Assembly: GCA_002083395.1 (NCBI GenBank)
Contig: LWDH01000056.1
Span: forward strand, 1-64,000
DNA length: 64,000 nucleotides
Direction: 5' to 3'
Origin: Proteobacteria bacterium SG_bin4
GTDB taxonomy: Bacteria; Pseudomonadota; Gammaproteobacteria; Burkholderiales; Nitrosomonadaceae
In this document: one piece after another, positions 37,174 through 44,168 of the stretch
Numbering within the stretch: position 1 is the stretch's first letter
Layout of the letters: each line of letters begins with the position of its first letter
Notes under the pieces: model-generated
What the model was told of the DNA's origin: nothing
The model's database searches: none
What the model saw: the letters and a program-made list of their open reading frames with translations, nothing else
Position numbers and translations under genes: made by a program

Positions 37174-37302
37174 TTACAAACCATTTAATTGGCCGCAGCA
37201 ATTTTTTACGATGGCGCGGGCATCGCTCCAACCGGTCGAATAAGCATAGACCAAGCCGAACGGTAACGTTGCCGGCCTCAACCCGCAGCCTTCGGCAGCC
37301 AT
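37174..37302 (-). CDS. Possible 42-residue ORF or gene remnant (DUF4189-like)
   Basis: An ATG four codons after the LOV-gene stop, in the same frame, opens a 42-codon frame. It contains VYAYSTGWSDARAIVKNC, which resembles the repeat-like AYS...W..ARA...NC pattern of DUF4189 domains. There is no ribosome-binding site and no signal peptide, so it is more likely a remnant or chance than a gene. Similarity is by eye only. Confidence 0.2.
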   Translation of the reverse strand: MAAEGCGLRPATLPFGLVYAYSTGWSDARAIVKNCCGQLNGL

Positions 37303-37314
37303 GTATCGGAAAGT

Positions 37315-37767
37315 TTATTTCTTAAGTGCGGCCAACTGCTCTTTGAGTGATTTGATCTCTTCTTCGGCACGTATCCGCGGTGTGATGTCGAACTGCACGC
37401 CAAGAAAATAAAGCAGATTGCCGTGTGAATCGAAGAGCGGAGATACCAACAGATGGTTATAAAATAGCTCTCCGTTTTTACGGTAGTTGCGCAATACGAC
37501 TTCCACGGGTTTTTTATTTTTTATCGCGTCGCGCAATTGCTGAACGGCCGCTTGATCGTGTTCATTGCCTTGTAAGAAGCGGCAGTTCTTTCCAACCGTT
37601 TCTTCCAGCGTATAACCGGTGATTTGCTCGAAGGCTTTGTTGACATACACCAAGGGCATGTCCTCTTGATCCGGATCGGCCAACGTTACCCCATTCACAC
37701 ATGAGTCAAGAATCTTGGACAATACTTGCGGAATTAATCCAGGGTCTTTTTCAACGATAAAATCCAT
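37315..37767 (-). CDS. Short LOV-domain blue-light photoreceptor
   Basis: A 150-residue protein that is essentially one LOV domain plus a C-terminal helix (about 130-150) of the coiled-coil type. The photoactive motif GKNCRFLQ places the adduct-forming Cys at 62. Flavin-contacting residues follow at the canonical spacing: Asn94, Asn104 and Gln125, offsets of 32, 42 and 63 from the Cys, identical to those of phototropin LOV2 (C450, N482, N492, Q513). It therefore should bind FMN and form a cysteinyl adduct under blue light. There is no kinase or DNA-binding domain, so output must be through a partner. It is last in an operon with a START-like protein and a flavoprotein. Confidence 0.93.
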   Translation of the reverse strand: MDFIVEKDPGLIPQVLSKILDSCVNGVTLADPDQEDMPLVYVNKAFEQITGYTLEETVGKNCRFLQGNEHDQAAVQQLRDAIKNKKPVEVVLRNYRKNGELFYNHLLVSPLFDSHGNLLYFLGVQFDITPRIRAEEEIKSLKEQLAALKK

Positions 37768-37821
37768 GATTTTTCTCCAGGTTAACCAACAATTCGTTTA
37801 CTAAGGCACAATCATGACTGA

Positions 37822-38301
37822 TTAATTTGAACTGGCCTGCTCTGCTTCGATTAATTTTTTAATATTCATAACGGTTCTTTCAGTACCATCTTGCACCGCA
37901 ATGCGCACCAGTTTCTCAAAAGGTCTTACATGTAAATCCAGACTGAGCAACTCAAAAATGAACGTAATGCGGCTATCCAATGAATTGACCGGTTCAATCA
38001 AATAATCGCACCGGTAGGGATTGGAAACACCCTCAAAACAAATGCGTGATCCGTTATCGAACACTTTGACTTTAAATGTCGACTCCGAGCGGTTCCCCTG
38101 ATCGATCCGCACTTGTCGGCATACCGTTCCCAATTTGACAGGGCCGTCGGTGATTTTTTCCAATTCCTTAACTTCCGGCGACCACCGGGGATAGTTGGTG
38201 AGCAGATTATTTCCGATAAAATCGAAAAGTTTATCGGGCGGACTCTTGATAATTGTACTGGCTTTGCCAACTACCGGATTATCTTTGAACAAACCAAGCA
38301 T
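37822..38301 (-). CDS. SRPBCC / START-like domain protein
   Basis: A 159-residue protein with the polyketide-cyclase/START-like fold: KASTIIKSPPDKLFDFIGN opening the domain, then PRWSPEVKELEKI and an alternating beta pattern. Such proteins hold hydrophobic ligands in a helix-grip cavity. I chose ATG 38301, with GGGAG upstream; this gives a 22-bp gap from the flavoprotein gene, and an upstream in-frame ATG would overlap it by 41 bp. It lies between the flavoprotein and LOV genes, 54 bp from the latter. The ligand is unknown; quinone or lipid would fit the NDH-like neighbour, but this is a guess. Confidence 0.8.
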   Translation of the reverse strand: MLGLFKDNPVVGKASTIIKSPPDKLFDFIGNNLLTNYPRWSPEVKELEKITDGPVKLGTVCRQVRIDQGNRSESTFKVKVFDNGSRICFEGVSNPYRCDYLIEPVNSLDSRITFIFELLSLDLHVRPFEKLVRIAVQDGTERTVMNIKKLIEAEQASSN

Positions 38302-38323
38302 ATTATGTCTCCCGCAGGATAAT

Positions 38324-39493
38324 CTAAACGACGTACGTATCGATTCCTGCCAATAATAAGTCATATTGCGCTTCTACTAGCTCTTTAATGGTTAAGGCCG
38401 GGATGCCGGTGATGATGTTGCTTTCCGCAACCAGCCACCCGACTGCATCCGCAGCCCCCAGACTCACGACATACCCTAACTCGTGATGAAGATAGGGTTC
38501 AAGAAGTCCCGGAAAGCCGGCGTGCCTTAGAATGTTACGCGCTACCAGTTTACCTTTCCGAACCGCCGATTGTGCGGTCAGAGTATTCGAGCCCAACGAT
38601 TGAAACTGCGAACAATCTCCAGCTATAAAAATATTGTGCAATGGCTCCTGGTCAACAAGAATCTGCCCAAACGCATTGGCAGAGAAGGTATTCTGTTGCT
38701 TCTTGCCCAAAAACAAAATTGCCAAATTGGATGATAGCACTCTTTGCGTTTTTGTTTCTTTATCGGTCAATAAAACTTGATCTGCCTGCTGTTCACAGAA
38801 ATAAGTGTTCGGATAGAAGTCGATGTCCATATCGTCCATGCGCGACTCGACGTAAGTACCAAAACCGCCGGGAAATTGCTCCAGCACGTGCTTCCCTGAA
38901 TGAACTAAGGTTAATTTGACTTTTCTATTGACGCGAAGCAGGTATTGCCTGATCTCAAAAAGAAACTGAATGCCGGTTGCGCCCCCGCCAATAACGGTAA
39001 TCGATGGTGCCGGCAAATCATGATCATTCAACCTGGCTGATAACAAATCGGCGCCGCTGGCTCCCATAAAATCGCTCAAAGTCAGCACATTTGAAGCTTT
39101 TTCCGAATCAGCGGTTTTACTTTCACAACCCGCAGCGATGATCAGATAATCAAATTCAACCGTCTCATCGTTGATCACCAACTGCTTTTTCTCTTGATAG
39201 CTCTGCAAAGCTTCCGGATCAATCTGCAACGAAGCTTGAATATGCCTGCAACCGTAGCGTTCTTCTATGGTTTCAAAAGGAACCAGCAAGTCCGATAAGG
39301 GATACCGGAACGTTTCGTGCAAATGCGTTATTTTGATGTGATGTGGTCGCGGATCAATGATCGTGATTTCCGTATCCGGGGCAAACTGCAAAAGATTCGT
39401 TAAAGCCGCCAGCCCGGCATAACCGCCTCCGGCGATGACCACCTTTAATTGCTTATTTTTTGCGATATTAAACGGCAAGAAAGCCACAGTCAT
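38324..39493 (-). CDS. NDH-2-like NAD(P)/FAD-dependent oxidoreductase
   Basis: A 389-residue flavoprotein of the type-II NADH dehydrogenase / sulfide:quinone reductase superfamily. FAD-binding GGGYAG is near residue 24, the NAD-binding GGGATG lies near 165, and the C-terminal flavin motif IFIAGDCSQF is near 295. There is no clear membrane helix; C-terminal hydrophobic segments may dock to the membrane. NDH-2 members transfer electrons from NADH to quinone, but the exact donor and acceptor here are unknown. It is the first gene of the operon with the START-like and LOV proteins. A repeat element lies 70 bp upstream of its start. Confidence 0.83.
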   Translation of the reverse strand: MTVAFLPFNIAKNKQLKVVIAGGGYAGLAALTNLLQFAPDTEITIIDPRPHHIKITHLHETFRYPLSDLLVPFETIEERYGCRHIQASLQIDPEALQSYQEKKQLVINDETVEFDYLIIAAGCESKTADSEKASNVLTLSDFMGASGADLLSARLNDHDLPAPSITVIGGGATGIQFLFEIRQYLLRVNRKVKLTLVHSGKHVLEQFPGGFGTYVESRMDDMDIDFYPNTYFCEQQADQVLLTDKETKTQRVLSSNLAILFLGKKQQNTFSANAFGQILVDQEPLHNIFIAGDCSQFQSLGSNTLTAQSAVRKGKLVARNILRHAGFPGLLEPYLHHELGYVVSLGAADAVGWLVAESNIITGIPALTIKELVEAQYDLLLAGIDTYVV

Positions 39494-39561
39494 TCCTCAT
39501 TCAACAAGCTGCAAAGTCAATTCCAGCGATACAGACTAGCATAAATCTCAAACCAGCGGCT

Positions 39562-39713
39562 TAGGGAAACGCTGATTAATTCGCTTGAGCAAGATGAGAT
39601 GCAAGGCGGATGGAGCGCAAGAAACGAGATATATCAATCTGATAGGCGAGTTTTTGAGCACCACCCAACGCAGCAAATCGCTTGTGCAAGCAATTAATCA
39701 GTGTTTCCTTAGA
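39562..39713. repeat. MITE-like element C with terminal inverted repeats
   Basis: About 152 bp. The left end GGAAACGCTGATTAATTCG matches the complement of the right end AATTAATCAGTGTTTCC, and imperfect pairing extends to nearly 30 bases through CTTGAGCAAG/CTTGTGCAAG. The interior carries gcaaggcggatggagcgcaa, an ATATAT centre, and gagtttttgagca...aacgcag, the same arrangement as in elements A and B. It sits between the flavoprotein gene and gluQ. Confidence 0.65.
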
Positions 39714-39745
39714 AATCCTTTAAAAGACTGCTAGCGCATCCATTA

Positions 39746-40630
39746 TCAGCCCGGTACAGAAGCTACTTGCCAGTTCTGTATGGCCCATTGCCAAAAAGAA
39801 GTAACATCTCCCTGCAACAGTTCCGGTGGCGGCTGCTGCCCCAGAAAATGTGAGGCTTTGGCCAATAGCGGTAATGCATCCGCGACATCAACCGGCCTCG
39901 CGTTGGTTTGCTTGCTGAGTTTCTCACCGTGCAGATTTGTTACTACCGGCAAATGCATATACGCCGGCGTTGGATAGTCCAACACTTGCTGCAGGAAAAT
40001 TTGGCGCGGCGTTGAATCGAGAAGATCGGCGCCGCGCACGACATGGGTAATATGCTGCATCGCGTCGTCTACCACCACAGCTAATTGATAAGCAAAGATT
40101 CCATCCGCCCGGCGCAATACGAAATCGCCAATGTCACTGCTCAATTTTTGCGAATACCGGCCTTTGATTCGGTCGGAAAACGAAATTATTGCATCGGTCA
40201 CTCGTATCCGCATGGCGTAAGATTTTTTTCCGTACGGTGGATTGTGTCGGCATGTTCCCGGATAAATCAGACCGCTTAAACCGCGGATGCTGGAATCTGC
40301 AATTTCCTTTCTTGAACATGCGCAAGGATAGACAAGATCACGCTGCTCCAGAATATTCATTGCATTCGAATAGACATCCGTGCGCCGACTCTGATAAGCC
40401 ACTTCTTCATCCCATTCAAATCCAAAACCTTCCAGCGCAGTTAAAATTTCGCTCGCCGCGCCCGGCACCGTCCGCTGCCAATCGACATCTTCGATCCTGA
40501 CCAGCCATTTCCCATTTTGAGATTTTGCGTCGAGATAACTGCCTACCGCAGCAACCAGAGAACCGAAATGTAGCGGCCCGGTCGGTGACGGCGCAAATCG
40601 TCCACGATAGGGGTGATCGGCTAATTGCAT
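39746..40630 (-). CDS. gluQ: Glutamyl-Q tRNA(Asp) synthetase
   Basis: A 294-residue truncated glutamyl-tRNA synthetase paralogue without an anticodon-binding domain. It activates glutamate and attaches it to queuosine at position 34 of tRNA(Asp). The HIGH-like motif is in PSPTGPLHFGSLVAA, the KMSKS-like motif is EKLSKQTN, and a zinc site is formed by CACSRKE, a Tyr and GTCRH. Length matches the family. It is transcribed away from mpl; no dksA is seen beside it, unlike in many gammaproteobacteria. Confidence 0.95.
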   Translation of the reverse strand: MQLADHPYRGRFAPSPTGPLHFGSLVAAVGSYLDAKSQNGKWLVRIEDVDWQRTVPGAASEILTALEGFGFEWDEEVAYQSRRTDVYSNAMNILEQRDLVYPCACSRKEIADSSIRGLSGLIYPGTCRHNPPYGKKSYAMRIRVTDAIISFSDRIKGRYSQKLSSDIGDFVLRRADGIFAYQLAVVVDDAMQHITHVVRGADLLDSTPRQIFLQQVLDYPTPAYMHLPVVTNLHGEKLSKQTNARPVDVADALPLLAKASHFLGQQPPPELLQGDVTSFWQWAIQNWQVASVPG

Positions 40631-40807
40631 AATTTCACCAATAAGTTACAGAAAAATAGCGCCATAACATTTACCTGCCTGATCGATCCACATCCATACT
40701 CCTCAAACATTCTCCGGGCATGACACGGATAAACTATAATTCCGGACGGTTAACATTCATAATCGTATTTTCCGCTTCATGCAATTATTCTGACGAAAAA
40801 ACTGAGC

Positions 40808-42193
40808 ATGCACATTCATATTCTTGGAATCTGTGGCACTTTCATGGGCGGTATTGCCGCCATCGCGCGCGAATCCGGGCACACTGTTACCGGTTGCGAT
40901 CAAAATGTTTATCCGCCGATGAGCACGCAGCTTGAATCACAGGGTATTCAATTGATCGCTGGCTATTCGCCCGAGCAAATTAACATCCAGCCGGACCTAT
41001 TTGTGATCGGTAATGTGATCACGCGCGGCAACCCATTAATGGAAGCAATTCTCAACCGCAACTTACCCTATGTTTCGGGTCCACAATGGCTGTCAGACAA
41101 TATTCTCAGAAAACGCTGGGTCCTCGCGGTTGCCGGTACGCATGGCAAAACCACAACCAGCTCCATGCTGGCCTGGATCTTGCACTATGCCGGTTTAAAC
41201 CCTGGATTTCTGATTGGCGGTATCCCCGAAAATTTCGGCATATCGGCACGCATCGGAAACCTGTCGCCCCCCTCATCTCGGACCGAATTATGTGCTACGG
41301 AAGTTTCACCGTTCTTTGTCATCGAAGCCGACGAATATGACACGGCATTCTTTGATAAACGTTCAAAATTTGTTCACTATCACCCAAGAACAGCCATTTT
41401 AAACAATCTTGAATTCGATCATGCCGACATTTTCCCGGATATCGAATCCATCAAAAGGCAGTTTCATCATCTGGTGAGGATTATTCCCAATAACGGCCTG
41501 ATTGCCGCCAACGGCACAGACAGCAATCTGCAAGATGTCTTGGAACAAGGCTGCTGGACGCCGGTTGAGTACTTCGGTACTGAACTCGGCTGGCATACGC
41601 GATTGCACGAAAAAAACACCGAGGTTTATCTGGGCGCCACTTATCAAGGCTCCTTGCAATGGGATTTGCTGGGCGAACACAATCGGATGAATGCGCTTGC
41701 AGCGTTGATCGCTGCCCGGCATGCGGGGGTATCGGTGAATATCGGGCTCGAAGCGTTAGCACAATTCAGAAACGTGAAGCGCCGAATGGAAGTGCGCGGT
41801 AGGGTTAACGGCATTACCATTTATGATGATTTCGCCCATCACCCGACTGCCATTCAAACGACTTTGGATGGCCTGCGAGCACACGTCGATCAGGCAAGAA
41901 TCATCGCGGTCTTGGAGCCACGTTCAAATACTATGAAAATGGGAGTTTGGAAGCATCAACTCGCCGCCAGTCTGCAAACCGCCGACCAAGTTTTTTGCTT
42001 CACAAGGGATTCGCAATGGGCGGCAAACGCGATGGCTGCATTGAATAATAAAGCGCATTGCAGCGACGATTTGAATCAACTTATTCAAGCTATCGCAATC
42101 ATTGCACGCTCGGGCGATCATATCTTGATCATGAGCAACGGCGGGTTTGGCGGGATTCACGAAAAACTACTGACCGCATTGCGACAAGCTTGA
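40808..42193 (+). CDS. mpl: UDP-N-acetylmuramate:L-Ala-gamma-D-Glu-meso-DAP ligase
   Basis: A 461-residue Mur-ligase family enzyme that attaches recycled murein tripeptide to UDP-MurNAc. The N-terminal Rossmann motif differs from MurC: HILGICGTFMGGIAAIA. The ATP loop is AGTHGKTTTSSM near 110; EADEYDTAFFDKRSKF and DDFAHHPTA are present. It is convergent with apt, only seven bases apart. The murein recycling role fits the cell-wall genes elsewhere in the window, though they are not linked in one operon. Confidence 0.95.
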   Translation: MHIHILGICGTFMGGIAAIARESGHTVTGCDQNVYPPMSTQLESQGIQLIAGYSPEQINIQPDLFVIGNVITRGNPLMEAILNRNLPYVSGPQWLSDNILRKRWVLAVAGTHGKTTTSSMLAWILHYAGLNPGFLIGGIPENFGISARIGNLSPPSSRTELCATEVSPFFVIEADEYDTAFFDKRSKFVHYHPRTAILNNLEFDHADIFPDIESIKRQFHHLVRIIPNNGLIAANGTDSNLQDVLEQGCWTPVEYFGTELGWHTRLHEKNTEVYLGATYQGSLQWDLLGEHNRMNALAALIAARHAGVSVNIGLEALAQFRNVKRRMEVRGRVNGITIYDDFAHHPTAIQTTLDGLRAHVDQARIIAVLEPRSNTMKMGVWKHQLAASLQTADQVFCFTRDSQWAANAMAALNNKAHCSDDLNQLIQAIAIIARSGDHILIMSNGGFGGIHEKLLTALRQA

Positions 42194-42200
42194 GCGGAAA

Positions 42201-42728
42201 TTAACCGCCGGCAAATTCACACAGCGCGAACACTTTATGTCCGAGATTCTCTAGCCGCACCCGCCCGCCGACATCCGGCAAGTCGATTACAAAGCAGCAT
42301 TCAACCACGATGCCGCCCATATCCGTAATCAGTCCGGCAGCCGCTTCCGCGGTCCCGCCTGTGGCAATCAAGTCATCGACCAACAACACCCGATCTCCCG
42401 GTTGAATGGCATCCACATGAATTTCGATCCGGTCGCTGCCATATTCCAATTGATAATCTCTGCCGACTGTTTCTGCAGGTAGCTTGTTTCGCTTTCGAAT
42501 CGGTATAAATCCCTTGCCGAGTTGATAGGCAACCGGCGCGCCAATGATAAAACCGCGCGACTCGATACCGGCGACCTTATCAATCGCTGCTGCTTCATAA
42601 TGATGCGCAATCTCCTGGATCGTCGTGCGTAACCCGACCGGATCTTTCAATAAGGTTGTAATATCACGGAACATAATGCCGTGATGCGGATAATGCGGAA
42701 TTGTCCGGATATGCGATTTAATCGACAT
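42201..42728 (-). CDS. apt: Adenine phosphoribosyltransferase
   Basis: A 175-residue purine salvage enzyme that makes AMP from adenine and PRPP. The PRPP-binding signature is VLLVDDLIATGGTAEAA near 118-134; FRDITTLLKDP and ESRGFIIGAPVA are typical. Length is normal. It is read toward mpl. A strong terminator for the upstream nirK transcript lies 36 bp before its start, so it is expressed from its own promoter. Confidence 0.96.
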   Translation of the reverse strand: MSIKSHIRTIPHYPHHGIMFRDITTLLKDPVGLRTTIQEIAHHYEAAAIDKVAGIESRGFIIGAPVAYQLGKGFIPIRKRNKLPAETVGRDYQLEYGSDRIEIHVDAIQPGDRVLLVDDLIATGGTAEAAAGLITDMGGIVVECCFVIDLPDVGGRVRLENLGHKVFALCEFAGG

Positions 42729-42763
42729 GATAGGATTCGAAAATTTAAATGCTGAAAAACAAA

Positions 42764-42791
42764 AGGCCTCAACCTGGATTGGTTGAGGCCT
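42764..42791 (-). terminator. Rho-independent terminator of nirK
   Basis: AGGCCTCAACC (42764-42774) pairs perfectly with GGTTGAGGCCT (42781-42791) around a six-base loop. Read on the minus strand, it runs into TTTTGTTTTT at 42753-42763, giving a classical terminator 35 bp after the nirK stop. Confidence 0.88.
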
Positions 42792-42825
42792 CTGATAATG
42801 ACTGTCAGTTACACTAAATCAAATC

Positions 42826-43926
42826 TTAGTGGTCCATTGCAGCTTTTGCATCATAGCTGGCTGGTTTTTTAACTTGAGTCATGATTTCATCATTCCATGT
42901 GCCCTCAACGGTCATATGAGCAGCAGCACCCAGTAATACCGCTTCAATCAGGTTATGACTGAGGTATACATGCAAACCAGGTTGATGGAATTCATAGGCT
43001 GCAGCAACTGCGGCACCTGCTGGTACAAACCAGGTTTCTTGGCTGGTCAGAGGTACATCGCTGAATGAACCGCCTACCCAGTACAGATCACCGTGTCCAC
43101 CGATCAAGTGCGGATAAGATGGACGGTTAGCTTGAGAGTGGATAAACAGAACTTTTTCGCCTACTTTAGCTTTCAGTGCGTTGTCGCCAGTGATAGCACC
43201 AACTGCACCGTTGAACACTACGTGGGTTGGAATAAGTCCTTTAGCAACTTCCAGCATATCAGCCATGCCTTCAGCTGGTGAGCCGTATTCTTTGAATTTG
43301 CCGCTGCTGTCTTTTGGCAAATAGAAATCTTGTTCACCGATGTAGTATGCACGGTCATAACGATATGGCTTACCTTTGTGGTCTTTCAGACCGTCTTTAG
43401 GCAATACCATGATCGCGCCACTCATACCAGAAATAACGTGGAATGGAATCATGGTTCCACCAGGAGCGCAGTGATAAATGAATACACCTGGTTTAATTGC
43501 TTTCCAACGCAATACAACTTCTTCACCTGGTTGAACCAGCGTTAAACCTGCGCCACCCAATGCGCCGGTAGCAGCATGGAAGTCTATGTTATGCGCTAAT
43601 GTGCTTGATTTTGGATTTCTCAAGGTCAGTTCAACATAATCGCCTTCGTGAACAACGATTAGCGGACCTGGAACGCTACCATTAAAAGTCAGTGCCCAAA
43701 CTTTTGCACCTGGAGCAACTTCGATCAGTTTCTCTTGGGTTTCCATTGTAATTTCAACAATTTTAGCCCCTTTGGAAACTTGCTCGTGTGCCGGTACATT
43801 CGGCGGAGCTACCAATTCTTGTTTTACACGCGGTAATTTAGAAATGTCCGTTGCAGCCATTACAGCTTGTGTCGCACCGAAACAGAGCAATCCTAAACCA
43901 ACCATTGCTTGAACAGCTTTAATCAT
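42826..43926 (-). CDS. nirK: Copper-containing nitrite reductase (NO-forming)
   Basis: A 366-residue periplasmic two-cupredoxin enzyme that reduces nitrite to nitric oxide, used by ammonia oxidisers in nitrifier denitrification. A signal peptide ends near AVMAA (about 25). Type 1 copper ligands are His112, Cys153, His163 and Met168; type 2 ligands are His117, His152 and His324 in SHNLIEA. Catalytic Asp115 and His273 (YPHLIGGHG) are present. ATG 43926 has GGAGGG upstream; a longer in-frame N-terminus lacks secretion features. The gene is monocistronic here, without the ncgABC genes that precede nirK in N. europaea. Confidence 0.97.
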   Translation of the reverse strand: MIKAVQAMVGLGLLCFGATQAVMAATDISKLPRVKQELVAPPNVPAHEQVSKGAKIVEITMETQEKLIEVAPGAKVWALTFNGSVPGPLIVVHEGDYVELTLRNPKSSTLAHNIDFHAATGALGGAGLTLVQPGEEVVLRWKAIKPGVFIYHCAPGGTMIPFHVISGMSGAIMVLPKDGLKDHKGKPYRYDRAYYIGEQDFYLPKDSSGKFKEYGSPAEGMADMLEVAKGLIPTHVVFNGAVGAITGDNALKAKVGEKVLFIHSQANRPSYPHLIGGHGDLYWVGGSFSDVPLTSQETWFVPAGAAVAAAYEFHQPGLHVYLSHNLIEAVLLGAAAHMTVEGTWNDEIMTQVKKPASYDAKAAMDH

Positions 43927-43977
43927 ATCTCCCTCCATATAAGATGAACTTTGCGCTTTATTTTTGCGCCATTTTTT

Positions 43978-43995
43978 GTTGATGCAATCATCGAC
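43978..43995. promoter_or_regulatory. Candidate operator dyad upstream of nirK
   Basis: GTTGATG-N4-CATCGAC is a two-fold symmetric site with one mismatch per half, 52 bp upstream of the nirK start. It resembles the spacing of CRP/FNR or Rrf2-type (NsrR) sites without matching their consensus exactly. In N. europaea nirK is under NsrR repression; whether this is the site here is an inference. Confidence 0.3.
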
Positions 43996-44168
43996 TGCCC
44001 AACACCTGCCCTTCAAAAAGAGCAAAGGGCGGAACCGCGAATATACACTTTCTTCACTGTACTGTCCATTCTTAAATGCTGTAAATGACTGAAATCTTTT
44101 CATAAAAAGCCACAATGCCAATAGGGATTTGCTATTTTAAATTTCATCCTCCCTGCTTAAAATATTGT

